NCBI GenBank assembly: GCA_964030475.1
Contig: CAXIPT010000001.1
Coordinates: forward strand, 27,204,003-27,268,002
DNA length: 64,000 bases
Source of the DNA: Tethya wilhelma
Lineage: Eukaryota > Porifera > Demospongiae > Tethyida > Tethyidae
Reading direction: 5' to 3'
The position numbers were made by a program, and so were the translations under genes. The notes under the pieces were generated by a model. It made no database searches. It saw only the letters and a program-made list of their open reading frames with translations, and had not been told where the DNA came from. Positions 34,037 through 49,000 of this stretch are shown piece after piece (position 1 is the first letter of the stretch; every line of letters begins with the position of its first letter).

Positions 34037-37000
34037 ATGGCAGACAAGAACATTGTCATAGAAGATCAAGGGAACATAAAACGTACTCTAACACAATAGA
34101 TGTCATACACTATTAAATACCAGCTGTTGTATTTCTGTTGAGCCTACTTCTTAACTGACCATGTGACATCATCTGGCTTGATTTATAGTGGGCTGGTAAA
34201 CTTTACCAATCAAAGAATGTAACTTCAAAAATTTCATAGATTCAAGTATTATGCCCACTATGATTGTTAATACCCTTGCAGCCTTAAATCTTTTCACCAT
34301 TGCGCGGGAATTGTCAGCTGTCATTCATCTCTGGTTTCGGCTGGGAGTACAGCTGGGCATTCCGTCTCACTTTCTCAAACAGATTGAAAGCAATCATAAA
34401 AATGATGGCGTCCACCGTCTGTTTGGTGAGATGATAACCTTCTGGCTGGATCACTGTCCTGACAAGTCCTGGGGAAAGATAGCAGATGCACTGAGGAACA
34501 TTGACCAACCACAACTAGCAGCTCAAGTTGCTCAGTATACCCATCATGGTGAGAGCATTGATTACCAGGTTACAATGGCTAGAACCATGTTGATGTGTGG
34601 ATATGTTCTTTCTTTATCAGGAGCAGAGGACACAACACTGAGCCATGGCTATGAGCTCCCACCCCATTCTTACCAGCCTCCTGTTCACCAGCCTCTCTAC
34701 CAGATACCCCCAGCACACCATTCTCTTCCATGTCTTCCACCACCTGCTACTGGTCCACCGTTTGGACAGCCACCACCATTACAGTCTATGGTGAGTGTCC
34801 CGACATGAAGCTTAACTTTTATTTTTGGTGATCCTTACCCGTTGATACAACTGTTTCACACAATGTGTGTGTGTCTTCTCTCTAGAATACTCTGCCAGCC
34901 TCATTCAACCCTCAGTTTGGTGCCTCCTCTCATCTCCCCCTCAGTCTACCAGTCTACTCCACTAGCCCCTCATGGCCTTGGGGGACTCCTAATATGAGGA
35001 GCTACATGACACAGTGTACATCCAATCAGGTGCTGAAATACTGTATCAATTTGTAGCTTTATAAACTGTATCTAGATTGTGGACTGCTTTTTGGGGGACA
35101 GATTTAGAAAGACCTCCTGATAATGTTCATGTTTTTATGACTGATGACTTCAAGGTTATTGTCTTTGGTTGATTGCTATCCTTTGCTTCTGTACCACCAT
35201 GTAGGTTGACCCCTCTGCTCTCATGCTGCAACATCTTACTCATCCACAGCTGTCACTGCTCCACCAATCATCATCAGCCCCTGCTCGTTATCACAGCCAA
35301 TCTCCGACTCCACCAAGAGAACACACTGTGTCTCACCACCCACTGACCACCACTAGTGGTAGAGGTAAGAACTCTAGTTATTGCACATTACATTTGTCTG
35401 TGTGTGCATGAGTGATCACTATGTAATTGGTGATTCTCCAAAATAATGCCCGCCAAGCTTTTCCGCTGCATGTACTATATGAAATTTTAAATGTGAAAGT
35501 CGGCATGGATACACATCTATTTGTGTAGGTATCATTGATACTAGTGTGTCCGGGTCATGTGACAGTGATGTCATGCCACCACCTCCAAAGGTTCCTCGAC
35601 TACAAGAAGGTATAGTTGTAGTGGGCAGCTAATATAATGGAAGGTTTTATCGGAATCTTTTAATCCAGGGACAACCTGTAGAGTACAAGTCATTACTTCG
35701 ACTCCAAGGATCTCTGATTTACCTCCAATGATTCATTCAATGTCAAGTCCTTCTCTACCCCAGCCAAGGAGAATCTCAAGGATTTCACATCTTAATCCTG
35801 TAAGCTATGTTCTACTTTTGTCTTAAATATGACAGTTACTTCATTTGTTAACTTTGTCCTCGTACAGGTTGGTAGCATCACTGCCAGTCCTTCTGCTGAT
35901 ATGTGCATGGAAACTGAAACTGGACTGTCCCATCATCTCCCCTCACTGGGCCACTCTCAGGAAGGGTCTCTCTCACAGTCTCCATCTCCTTCTCTCCACC
36001 ATAGTCCAGCCCCTCAGAGCAGCAGGCTTGAGATAGAACAATCAGTGTCACCTCATCAAAATGCAACACAGTGTCACATACAAGGTACCAACCTCCTTGA
36101 AAAAATTATGCTTTATAAATTTCTAGCTATGTGGTATTTGTGTTTGTTTACATTTAATATGTACTTTCTGTCAGATGATAAGCTGGCCTCGTGTAAACAA
36201 GTATTACAAGTCTACTATTTCCATCAACCTGAAGTCCCTGACAGCACATGTACAGCATGGCCACCGGTGAAAGGGACTAAGCATTTTACGTTAGCGTTGA
36301 CTAACACTCAAGGGAAAAAGATGAATGACTTTGCATTTCAGACAATCCAAGGCAAAATAGATGATATCATGAAGGCTAAGGACGAAATCTTGTATGAAGA
36401 TGCCTTCAATGAGTTAGAAGATGGTGACAGGATTCTCCTTGAAGGAAGGCCAGGCTGTGGGAAGACCACTCTGATGCACAAGATAGCCAGGGACTGTGCT
36501 CTGGATCAGATTCTCCAATCACACATTCTATTTCTAGTACATCTTCGCAGGTTTGGAAACAGAGCTGATATTGGTCTTAAGGACATCCTTTGTGCAGTCG
36601 ATGCCATGTTCACTGAGGAAGAAATTGTACATCTCTGTTCACAGATTAAAGCAACGCGTGGGAAGGGGGTTGTCTTTGCTCTTGACGGTCTTGATGAATA
36701 CAACCCTGAAAAGAAAAAGGACACTTTTATCTTCAATCTTTTTCGAAAGAAATTGTATCCTAATGCTGTCGTTATCGTTGCCTCACGTCCAGCTGCAACT
36801 CAATCATTTCGAAGAACTTGTTCAAAACGTATTGAAATACTTGGCTTTCGTAGTAAGCAAATCAAAGAGTATGTTAGCAGCTACTTCGATGATCGGAAAG
36901 AAATGGCTGATGATCTGATGTCTTATTTAGATCTTCATCCCAATGTGATGCACATGGCCTACCTCCCTCTGCACGTTGCTATGATATGCTTCCTGTATGA

Positions 37001-38510
37001 CCACGACCACTCTTTACCGTCCACAGAAACTGAAATTTATAAAAAGTTCACTAGAAATACCCTTATTCGTTGTTTTGAAAAGACAAAAGATTCTCAGGAC
37101 TCTGATTCAGATGAGCCATACATCATCAGTTCTATTGAAAGTCTTAAAAAAGATCACCAAGAATTGTTTGCTAAAATTTGTGAACTAGCCTTCTCTGCCA
37201 CAGCATCTTCTAAGCAGTGGTTTTCATTTAACGATCCAAATGTAAAGAATAGTTTCCGGCTTAAGACTGGTAGCACTGGAAATGATGAAAGTACCCTAGG
37301 CCTGATTATCATCAATAGATTCACTGTTGGCAATGGTGTAGATGAAACTTATACTTTTTTGCACCTCACTTTTCAGGAATACTTGGCAGCATGCCATGTA
37401 GCCAGCCAGACTAGTGATGAACAACATCAAATTATTAAGAAATATGGCGCAAACCAGCACTTAGCACAGGTGTGGAAGTTCTATTGTGGAACTGCAACAT
37501 TTTCTGATGTCCAATCATCAGAGAATTTGAAACTACTTCTAGGTAAATTGTTAAGTGCACGGAAAAAAGAAACTGATGTCTTGCTTTGTCTTCAATGTGC
37601 CTATGAAGCTAAGAATGATGTTGCCTGTAGCCACATCGTGACATCCCTAGAGGGGAAGCTGTCTTTAAGTGGTACATTGAATCCAACTGATACAACTGCT
37701 CTTGGGTATGTGCTATCCAGAGCTGACCAATCATCAACACCTTGTAATGAACTGTCGTTAACATCTTGTCGTTTTGGAGCTGAGAGTATGGATGCCTTGG
37801 TGAAGGCAACTGGAGAGGAAATACAACACTTGGAAATGATTAGGTAAAGAGTTGACTAATTGTAAAAGCTAAATTTTTTTCACAATGTAATAATGTATAC
37901 TTTTATTCACTGTAGTTTCCATGGCTCCGAGATCAATGCTAATGTAATAGATGATGTGGCAAAATTTTTAAAGAAAATGAAAACTGCTAAAAGATTAGAG
38001 TCAGTTAAATTGCATGGTATGATACATTACACATGACACACGTATGATTGTTCTCTCTATCCACACAGTCTCTCTCACTGCAAGTTACGAAAGAACACCC
38101 TCTCTGAGTTACAATCCCTGTCAGCCATTCCCTCTACTGTTACTTCCTTAAAGTAGACTTTGGCAAATCTATTTTTATTCCTGATAAATTAATGTGATTA
38201 CAGTGACTTCTCTATTTTGCAGTTTAGGAGACAATTCACACTTAGGTCCTAAGTCTGTGTCCGTGATAAAGAGAATTAAAGATGCTCTTCCCAATCTACA
38301 AACTCTTATGTAAGACTACGATGATATCGAATTTTTTACTGCTATTACAATGTCATGTAATTCATGGTATTTATATATACTTGCCCATAGATCGCCTTGG
38401 GGGCCTTTTACTTCAACTGTAAAGTATTTTGAACAATTCAAACTGTTACTAGCTCTAAAGGAAACAGAGCTGCTACCAGACTTTGACCTGGAGGATGTGA
38501 AGGAAATAAA
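34037..38510 (+). CDS. NLR: Death-NACHT-LRR, copy B
   Basis: Exons: 34037-34082 (MADKNIVIEDQGNIK), 34282-34548 (Death domain, LWFRLGVQLGIPSHFLKQIE to QVAQYTHH), linker exons 34621-34790, 34886-35029, 35205-35364, 35529-35609, 35669-35799 and 35868-36084, the NACHT exon 36175-37843, then LRR exons at about 37916-38020, 38069-38152, 38223-38309 and 38391-38510. All phases agree. NACHT motifs: P-loop GRPGCGKTTL, Walker B FALDGLDEY, sensor VASRPAAT, winged-helix FLHLTFQEYLAAC. There is no CARD-like exon. The usual acceptor of the seventh exon is changed from AG to GG; an AG at 35667-35668 keeps the frame. No terminal exon is seen; homology ends near a MITE at 38553. Inferred role: cytoplasmic immune sensor of the NLR class. 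Confidence 0.85.
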
Positions 38511-38552
38511 GTAAGTCACAGTGTTGAGACCATCCATATAAGGAAACATGTA

Positions 38553-38769
38553 CTGTATAGTGGGTAAATTTGGCGAGACTTAAATTTGGCAAATTGCTGA
38601 ATTAGTTTTCAAATCGCCAAATTAAAAATCACCAAACATTTTTATATGCACGCGTGTGCATATAAACAATGCAGCTTGTGGAGTTAAACGCCAAATTTGA
38701 AATTGCCTATCATGCTAAAATGCTAATTCGCCAAATTTTAAACTCGCCAAATTTTCGCACTATATACGG
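38553..38769. mobile_element. TA-flanked MITE
   Basis: Ends CTGTATAGTGGG and the near-inverse CGCACTATATACGG, each next to TA, with repeated CGCCAAATTT motifs inside. It marks the right edge of NLR copy B. Confidence 0.7.
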
Positions 38770-38773
38770 TATA

Positions 38774-39227
38774 TTGTAAGTAGTAGGGTTGTGCTACTAT
38801 AGTACAATTTTTTCCTGATAACTATTAATAAGGCAATTTGTTTAATGATTAGAGTCAAAATGGATGAATATTTACAAGTGTTCTGTTCCACTAGCGGAAT
38901 GACTGCTACGTATGCCTGATAAAATAATTATATATACTTTCCCTATAATGACTGTACAATCTGTTACACTCCATGATCACTCTAGAATCTTGTTGTTTTT
39001 ACAGTTTAGCTTGGTCACTTTTGAATTTCACTTGGTTACCAAAATAAAGGAGTGGACAATCTGTATTAAACCTCGAGTAATAGACAATTAAATCAGAGCT
39101 GGGGATATGGATGCCCACATATGTCATGAATACTTTGTTCAACTTGGCTTATACTGGAAATCGTGAAAAATTCGTAGTCGCTGCGGACTATGAAAATTAA
39201 ACACACGAAAAATTGCAAAATAGTGAA
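38774..39227. other. NLR intron relic
   Basis: No exon seen. A segment near 39005-39080 resembles NLR introns at about 49190-49270. A short block at 39160-39220 has the TCGTGAAAAATTCG type motif of the small TA elements, directly before the duplicated block that starts at 39228. Confidence 0.4.
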
Positions 39228-39264
39228 ACCATGTTGATGTGTGGATATATTCTTTCTTTATCAG

Positions 39265-39999
39265 GAGCAGAGAACACAACACTAAGCCATGGCTATGAGC
39301 TCCCACCTCATTCTTACCAGCCTCCTGTTCACCAGCCTCACTACCAGATACCCCCAGCACACCATTCTCTTCCATGTCTTCCACCACCTGCTACTGGTCC
39401 ACCGTTTGGACAGCCACCACCATATGCATTACAGTCTGTGGTGAGTGGCTATAATGATGTCCTAATCTTTAGGTTTTACTTTTGACTACCCTTACCAGTT
39501 TATACACGTAAACAACTGTGTTCACATGATATGTGTGTCTTCTCTCTAGGATGTTCTGCCAGCCTCATTCAACCCTCAGTTCGGTGCCTCCTCTCATCTC
39601 CCCCTCAGTCTACCAGTCTATTCCACTAGCCCCTCATGGCCTTGGATGACTCCTAATATGGGGAGCTACATGACACAGTGCACATCCAATCAGGTGCTGG
39701 TATAGCCACATGTGTTTATGATTGCATGGTGACTGTCTACCACATACCTACCTATAGAATATCATGTCCTCATTGATTGCTATCCTTCACTTGTGTACCA
39801 CCATGTAGGTTGACCCCTCTGCTCTCATGGTGCAACATCTTACTCATCCACAGCTGGCACTGCTCCACCAATCATCATCAGCCCCTGCTCGTTATCATAG
39901 CCAATCTCCGACTCCACCAAGAGACCACACTGTGTCTCAGCACCCACTGACCACCACTAGTGGTAGAGGTAAGAACTCTATTTATTGTACATCACATTG

Positions 40000-40055
<56 letters not shown>

Positions 40056-43000
40056 ATGTTATGTATTGCATGTCACATTTATATGCAGTAATAAAGAAAT
40101 TGTATGCAGTATTTCTTGATATTGTGTGGAAAGTTAAGGCTTAATTTACTTACATCTTGTGTTTTCCCCAATAGAACCATGGCATGGCTAGAAATTGTAG
40201 TACTAACAGTGACATGCAGCTGTGCTACATAAAAAGTACAAGCCTAATTTGCATCTCATTAATATGCAAAATTTTGTATTGTAACAATGGCAGAGCAAGC
40301 AAAACTTCACTAACTTTAGCTCCGTTTGGCGGAGCGAGTGCCAGAGTTCAAGGTCCATTGATTGAGGAAGTCATAAGTTCAACTCTTCCTGTTTAATAAT
40401 TTAGGGCGCAAATTTGCAAAACTAGTGAAAAATCGAAATGCTGGATAAAAAGATATAGGTACTTCCTGTTCTAAAGTACAGAAGCAATACTGTGCGATCA
40501 CGTTTTTGATATGCTCGACATTTGGCCATTTGGCGGAGAAACCGCCAGCCTCCTAGACTTGAAAAGCTTGCTGTAAGTTACCCAAAAGGTTGAATTAACA
40601 GTATTTAGGGCGCAAATTTTTCTAGAGTGTCTTGTTAGCTTGCAATCTGAAGACTAAAATGCATTCAGTATCACTTTTAGTACTTAGCTACTGAGCAGCT
40701 GCCTGATGCATGTAGGCTCATCAATAATTCATATGTCACTACATTTCTAGCCATGGCCCAGGCCCTCTGGGTTACCACCAGTCAATTCAGCAGCAGTCAT
40801 GTCTTCACCACAACATAAAACTATCGTGAAATGCACTCCAAGACTGGTATCTGCCTTCAAGTCAGACTTGGGTGGAATTGCAGCTAGTTTTCGTGCACAG
40901 AGTCTTATATCTCAATCTACATTTGATGAAATGGCTGATGTTTATCAGCCCATGGAGAGCCGAGCATGTAAACTAGTTTCTACTATTACATCAAAAATTG
41001 AAGACAACCCTGCTAATTATGACAAGCTCTTGAATACTCTCTCAAATCGGGGTGAGCTGCACAATGATACTCTAGCTGAGCTTCAGGAGACATTTGAATC
41101 ATCTCAGGTGCACGAATTATTGCTGAGTCAGCAAAAACGGCGCGCGCCCCGTAAGTATCTATAGTACACGCCCTTTTTTGTCATATGATCATTGCGTGAC
41201 TGTTCATTTATTGACTCATTTAGAAAAGAAAGTGAGCTGCCTGTGAAAGTTTGTGAGAGGTATTTTTAGTTCTGCTGCTAATTTAGCTTCTTTTTGCTAG
41301 TTATTTCTAAGCTATCGCTCATATTGGTATGTACAGCGTTTGTAGTGATCACGTGGTCTTGAGATGACATGGCAAGTAGCCTCACTAAAGTCAAGAATCT
41401 TTGAACGGAATTCTTACGACGCTTGTGAAGGTCAGTAAATGAGGTAAGTATGATCTAAGCTAGGCTGTAAACAAGAATATTTCTTTACTTTTCAGAAAAT
41501 AAACATAGTTACGCTCGTACAGCGCAAAATATGTTAATTAGCTTCATAAAAAAACAACTTTTTGTCTCATAATTGGCATTCTGTGTATTTTTAGCTAAAA
41601 CGCAGTAGAGGCTATTGTCCACATTAACTGCAGAGTCTGCTGAGCACAGTGAAACCGCTCCAGCTTAGGCGCTTATATTCCGTGTTGTGTAAATTTGCCT
41701 ATCGACCTCCATCGCTTTATAGTGCCACACCCACTCATCCTTGTGTTGGGCGTGGCTAATTAAATCAATTTTCTAATTATTAAACATTCCCATTTCATAT
41801 AATGTTTAAAAGAAGTCTAAATAATGTATATATTTTCTGGTATAGCACCATGAATAACCACCTTGATGTCAAAATTTTAGCTGGTCCCAGTCCTTAATGC
41901 ACCTGAGATGTAAGATATACAATCACATCATGTTATACATGCACAAAAAGCTATTTATAAATAGTCTCTTTGCCATTTGGAACTGAATCTCTTGAAACTA
42001 TCACTCACATGTGTACTTTTTAAATCTAATTTTAGCCATAAACAAACACAAATCTCTATGAGTTAAGCAAAAAAAAACATTGTTGAACTATACGTTGAGT
42101 GAATCAACTATTGTTTAGCTGGAAATATCGACGGGGATTTTAATTTGACAGTTTGACGGTCAAAGTCCAGTTTGTAAAATTTAAATCTGGCACTATTTTG
42201 GCCAATGTACTCTGCACACACACAAATCGTCAAATTTATATTTGTCAATATTTTTATTATACATTGTGTAGATTGCAAAATTTTTACCTTTGATTCTCCA
42301 TGTGTTTTTACAGGCATTGTATATATAGATTCAGATGTGTCAAGATCATGTGACAGTGATGTCATGGCTCCACCTCCGAAGGTCCCTCGACTACAAGAAG
42401 GTATAGTTGTAGTGGGCAGCTAACATAATGGAAGGTTTCATCAGAATCATTTAATCCAGGGCCAGCCTATGGATTGGAAGTCATTACTTCCTCTGCTAGT
42501 GTCTCTGATGTGCCTCCCTCACTGCTTCATTCAATGTCAAGTCCTTCTCTGTCCCAGCCAAGGAGAATCTCAAGGATTTCACATCTTAACCCTGTAAGTT
42601 ATGTTATACTTTTGACTTAAGTATGATGGTTACTTCATTTGTTAACTTTGTCCTCTTACAGACTGGTAGCATCACTGCCAGTCCTTCTGATGTGTACATG
42701 GAAACTGAAACTGGACTGTCCCATCATCTCCCCTCACTGGGCCACTCTCAGGAAGGGTCTCTCTCACAGTCTCCATCTCCTTCTCTCCACCATAGTCCAG
42801 CCCCTCAGAGCAGCCAGCTTGAACAATCAGCGTCACCTCATCAAAGTACAACAGGTACACTTGTGCAACAAACTTGCTAGCTGACTTTGCAGAGGGTGTG
42901 TTTGTATTGCAACAGTTCAGTATCAAAAAATACACTGATAATTTGAAAACTGATAATTATGTGAAATACTTATACATACATGTATGCACTATTATACCAG

Positions 43001-46000
43001 ATGATAGTCATCTTACTTTGTATCGCCAAAAGTTGAAGAGGCACTATTCCCATCAACCTGAGGTCCCTGATAGCACATGGCCACCAGTGAAACGAACCAA
43101 ACACGTTGCTTTGGCATTGATCAAATCTCAAGGAATCAATTTTGGTATTGACTTTCAGCGTAAAACAATCCAACGCTCTATTGACGATATCTTGAAGGCT
43201 AAGGATGAAATCTTGTATGAAGATGCCTTCAATGAGTTAGAAGATGGTGACAGGATTCTCCTTGAAGGAAGACCAGGCTGTGGGAAGACCACTCTGATGC
43301 ACAAGATAGCCAGGGACTGTGCTCTGGATGAGATTCTCCAATCACACATTCTCTTTCTAGTACATCTTCGCAGTTTTGGAAACAGAGCTGATATTGATCT
43401 TATGGACATCCTTTGTGGAGTTAATATTGAGTTTAATTCTAAAGAACTTGAGCATCTTGCTTTAGAAGTCGAAGCAACTGGTGGGAAGGGTTTTGTCTTT
43501 GCTCTTGATGGTCTTGACGAGTACAACCCTGATGGGAAAAAGGAATCTTTCATCTCTAAGCTTATGAAGAAAAAAGTCTATCCTGATGCCATTGTTATCA
43601 TTGCTTCACGTCCAGCAGCAACTCAGAAGTTTCGAAAAGACTCTTCAAAACGCATTGAAGTGCTTGGCTTTTGTAGTGAGCAAGTCCAAGAGTATGTTAG
43701 CACGTATTTTGATAAAAGTGAAGAAATGGCTAAAGGTCTGATGTCTTACTTAGAACTTCATCTCAATGTGATGCACATGGCCTACCTCCCTCTGCATGCT
43801 GCTATGATATGTCGACTCTATGAAATCATGGGCAGTGACCTACCTTCAACAGAAACAGAAATCTACTTGGATTTCACCTTGTCAACTCTTTGCCGAGCAT
43901 TGCGCAGAATGGGTCATGCACTAGTCACTCAAGGACCTTTTGAGCTGGACTCTATTGATAAGCTTGATCAACAACACAAAGAACTATTCACAAAAATCTG
44001 TACTTTAGCGTACACTGCGACCATAGAATCTAAACAAGTCTTCTCTTATTCTGATGTGAAAGGTCTTATGGATTACCAATCAGAAAATATGGGAAATGAT
44101 GAAAGTACTCTTGGCCTAATTACCATTGATCGCCACCTCAGACGATATGGCTTGAGTGAAACATATACCTTCTTACATCTCACCTTTCAAGAGTATTTGG
44201 CAGCCTACCATATTTCCAAGCAAAGCAGCGATGAACAGCATAAAATTATTGAGAAATACGGAACAGAAAAGCACTTAGCACAGCTGTGGAAGTTCTATTG
44301 TGGAACTGCAACGTTTTCCGATGTCCAATCATCAGAGAATTTAAAACTGATTCTAGATAAATTATTAAGTTCGCGGAAAAAAGAAACTGACTTGTTACTT
44401 TGTCTTCAATGTGCCTATGAAGCTAAGAATGATGTTGCCTGTAGCCACATCATGACATCCCTAGAGGGGAAGCTGTCTTTAAGTGGTACATTGAATCCAA
44501 CTGATACAACTGCTCTTGGGTATGTGCTATCCAGAGCTGACCAATCATCAACACCTTGTAGTGAACTATCTTTGACCTCATGTCGTTTTGGAGCTGAGAG
44601 TATGGATGCCTTGGTGAAGGCAACTGGAGAGGAAATACAACACTTGGAAATGATTAGGTAAAGAGTTGTTGATATAATAATTGTACTTTACATTGTACAC
44701 ATTGTATATTATGCAGTTTCCATCACACTGAGATCAAAACAAGTATGGAACAAGGTTTGGCTCTGTTTTTGAAAGTACTGAAAGCTGTCAAGACTGTAAA
44801 GTCAGTTATTAATTTTGAATATCTGTTTCAAGCAAGTACAATGTGTCATGTAATCATACTTATTATTTTTTTTTGTTTTCTATAATAGCCTCTCTCATTG
44901 CAAGTTAAGACTCTCTACGCTATCTCTGTTACAATCCCAGTCAGCCATTCTACCTACTGTCACTACTTTAAAGTGTGTATATAGACTATTTTGATCCGTG
45001 ATAAATAAAATTTGATCATCTTTCTCTATATATGAGTACAGTTTAGGAGACAATTCACACTTGGGTACACAGTCCATATCTGTGATACAGAGCATTAAAG
45101 ATGGTCTTCCCAATCTCAAAAGACTGGAGTAAGCTCCTCTAAACCGTTACTTTTATCATTGCATGGTGATGATTGTTACAGTTATATAATTTTGTTCCTA
45201 GACTACCATGGGCAAACATACACTCGTCTCCAATGGAATTGGATCAAGTTTTGAAACTCCTCCGTGGTGTTGATACAAGCTTCTGGTCTGGATCAATAAA
45301 GTATGTAATATTGTGAGTATATTATACCAGGAATTGATTGTTTATGACTGATTGTACATACAGTCTACATGGTTATATTATTGGTGCTGGACAACTTCAG
45401 TCCCTTGTAGAAGTTTTTTCTCACTCTACCAGCTTGCAAGAAATAGAGTAAGTTTGCCATATTAGACTGTGAGTCTGGATCTATGCCTGTTGTTATAATC
45501 ATACAGCCTCTCAGACTGCCAGTTGGATGACACCGCCCTCTCTCTGTTACAGCCAGCCATTCCAACCACTGTGACTGGTTTGAAGTAAGTCTTCAATGAG
45601 TTTACCAACAGATGAGTTATGTAAGGTTGTTGCATGAATCATAATAATTATAGATCAGAATCATCTACCTAACTAATGCAGTTTACCAACGTGAATTAAG
45701 TTGATATCTGATTCACTATATGTACAGTTTAGGAAGAAGTCAAGAGGTGACTGAGAAATGTTTTCCTGTGTTACAAAAAATTAAGGATGGTCTTCCCAAT
45801 CTAGAAACTCTAATGTGAGACTATAAAGCAATTTTGCGTTTAGTTTGTAATTTACTATATGTATACACTTGTCCATAGACTGCCTTGGGGACCTTTTACT
45901 TCAACTGTGAAAGGTATTAAACAATTCAAGATGTTACTAGCTCTAAAGGAAACAGAGCTGCTACCAGACTTTGACCTGGAGGATGTGAGGGAAATAGAGT

Positions 46001-49000
46001 AAGTCACAGTGTTGAGACCATAAGGAAGCGTCACAGTGAGGTTGTGCTGCTATGGCACTTTGAACATCAATTTTTATAATACTAATAACTATTAATAACG
46101 CAATATAGGTAATGATCAGAGTCAAAAGATTGGAACAATGAATTTGTCCAAGTGTTCTGTTCCACTAGTGGAATGACTGCTATATATATGACTCACAAAA
46201 TACTGTTCCTATTTTATGGCTGCACACTCTGTTGATTAATTAACCCTTGGTGCGCACGTGTGCAGCAAGGGTTATAATAGTCGTTTTGTCTGTCTGTCTC
46301 TCTGTCTGTCTGTGTGTTTGTTCCCTCTATAGCTATCTCATGAATGGCAGCCCCATGCAGTGAGCGCCCAGTCTTCCATGGCAAATGCAGCGTAAAATAT
46401 TCAAGATTATCTAAAAAAATTACGTGTAGCATTTTAGAAAACCTGTATTTCCTGAGATCTGAAGCTTTTCAGCCCTCAAAGTCCTAAGCTTCGAAGCCAC
46501 CCCTGCTGATCACACCGCTATTTGTTAGTGTGCGTTACTTAGAATTGACTGAAAGATGAACACACAAAGAGCTGAGGGCCAGCTAACTTAGGTAAATTTA
46601 GCATGCTATACTCTTCTTAAGCATGCTGCTTTGGCATAATGTAGGCAAGTTGTTATTGAAACTCAGTCATGCGGCATGACAGCTAGGTAATCTGCATGGT
46701 AGTAATTGCTAGCCATTACTGTTCAGTAGCTATGCCTTAATTGCAGTTATCAAACGGAAGATAGCTAATCAGATCATCACTAGTGACCACTTTGGCTGTA
46801 GATTTTCTGTGTAGTTTCTGCAGAGTTGCATGTTCAGTGTCCTCAAGCTCACGATTCATGACTATACTGCATGGTATGATAGTGGATTTACCCCACAGCA
46901 TGTGAGTATACATCATCGATCATATGCTGCATATTGCTATTGCACCAAGTGTTAGACACCTAGGGGTGCCTCTTCATTTATATTTTGTTATTTTACCATG
47001 TATGGCGAGAGTTACATGAATGCATAGTAGTGAAATAATTTTGCTGTGTAGAAACCATACCAACTTCATAATTTCTCTGTTCTCTCTATCACATACACAG
47101 CCTGTCCGGCAACAATATTGGTGCTGTAGATGGTGCTCAATCTCTAGCAGAAGGTCTTTCTTACTGTACCACCCTGCAGACACTAAAGTGAGTTTCAATG
47201 AAATTATAGTCAATGAAGTGAGTTTACCATGAAATTGTAGTCTGGATATATTGTTATTTTCATGCAATACAGCCTCTCAGGCTGCCAGTTGGAAGATACC
47301 ACCCTCTCTCTGTTACAGCCAGCCATTCCAACCACTGTGACTAGTTTGAAGTAAGTCTTTAAAGAGTTTACCAACAGATACTTCAAATGAGTCATGTAAG
47401 GTTGTACTTGCTTGCATTCTATTATTAGTATTTCATAACTTGTATGGATCGAAACTAGTATACAGTTCACTAATGTGAAGTTAATTTCTGATTCACTATA
47501 CAGTTTAGGAGGAAGTCAAGAGGTGACTGAGAAGTGTTATCCTGTGATACAGAAAATTAAGGATGGTCTTCCCAACCTACAAACTCTAATGTATGACTAA
47601 AAAGAGTGCAAATTTGAGTTTGTAATTCACTAGATGCATGTATACACTTGTCCATAGACTGCCTTTGGGATCTTTTACTTCAACTGTGAGATATATTGAA
47701 CAGTTCAAAATGTTACTAGCTCTAAAGGAAGCAGAGCTGCTACCAGACTTTGACCTGGAGGATGTGAGGGAAATAGAGTAAGTCACAGTGTTGAGACCAT
47801 CCATATAAGGAAGCATGTATGTTGTAAGTAGTGAGGTTGTGCTGCTTGTACTTTGAACATCAATTTTTACTGATGACTATTAATATTTATGTAATGATCA
47901 GAGTCAAAACATTGGATGAATTTGTGTGAGTGTTAATTCTGTTCCAGTGTATGCCTCATAAAATACTTTTCTTGTATTATGGCTACATTTAAGCTAAGGC
48001 ACTTGGCAACAATGAAATTGTAACCTCAGTGATTCCATGTGATCAGATGACGTGATCCGAGTCGCTTACAATGTCATAACCTGTATATAGAGATCACTTT
48101 GTTGAAATGTCGACTATGTTCTATCTATCATATGCAGTCTAGCCACCAACAATATTGGTGCTGATGGTGCTCAATCCATAACAGAAGGTCTTTCTTACTA
48201 TACCAACCTGCAGACACTGAAGTAAGTTACTATGAAAGAGACTGTTTTATTGTGATGCACCAGTGCATAACTAATCATAATGGTTTAAATTCATGCTAAT
48301 CAGTGCAGACAATGCTGTGATTGTAAGACTTTGGTCAACTATAGAATTGTTATAGTTGCCACTTGTGCTCTACATCTCATTTTAGATGCCATCGTTTTCT
48401 AATTAAAGCACCCTAGTGTATTGCCCTCAGCATGTGCATCATAACTATATTTCAGTATAAACCATGACTATATCAGCTAGGAGAGTAAACTGACAAGTTG
48501 ATATCATAATACACTGTCATAAGCGGCCTGGCCATGATTGGCATGATCATAGTGTCATTGACTCATGTGATCACTGAGTAGTGATCAATCAGTGGTGTTG
48601 GTACTTGTACAGTCTTGAGTAGTAAACCTGTAATGACCATATACAAACTACTTTGTTGAAATGTTGACTTATGCGCTATACTCTCTCTATCACATACACA
48701 GTCTAGAGAGTAACAATATTGGTGCCAATTGTGCTAAATACCTAGTAGATGGTTTTTCTTGTTGTACCAACCTACACAGGCCACTGAAGGGAGTTGTACA
48801 ATAAAGTTCTAACTTCATTGATGCCTAAATTTTAGTGATCACTCACTTTGATGACATAGCCTGTAGAGACAATAATATGTCAACTTACGCCCTATTCTCT
48901 CCATCACATATACACAGCCTAGCCAATAACAATATTGGTGATGATGGTGCTCAATACCTGGTATATATGTATGCAGAGTCACATGATCAACCTAGCCTCA

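Noticed and set aside
36997..37188. Overlapping frames within NACHT exons of copies B, C and D
   Set aside because: Alternative frames of a well-supported coding exon with clear NACHT motifs.
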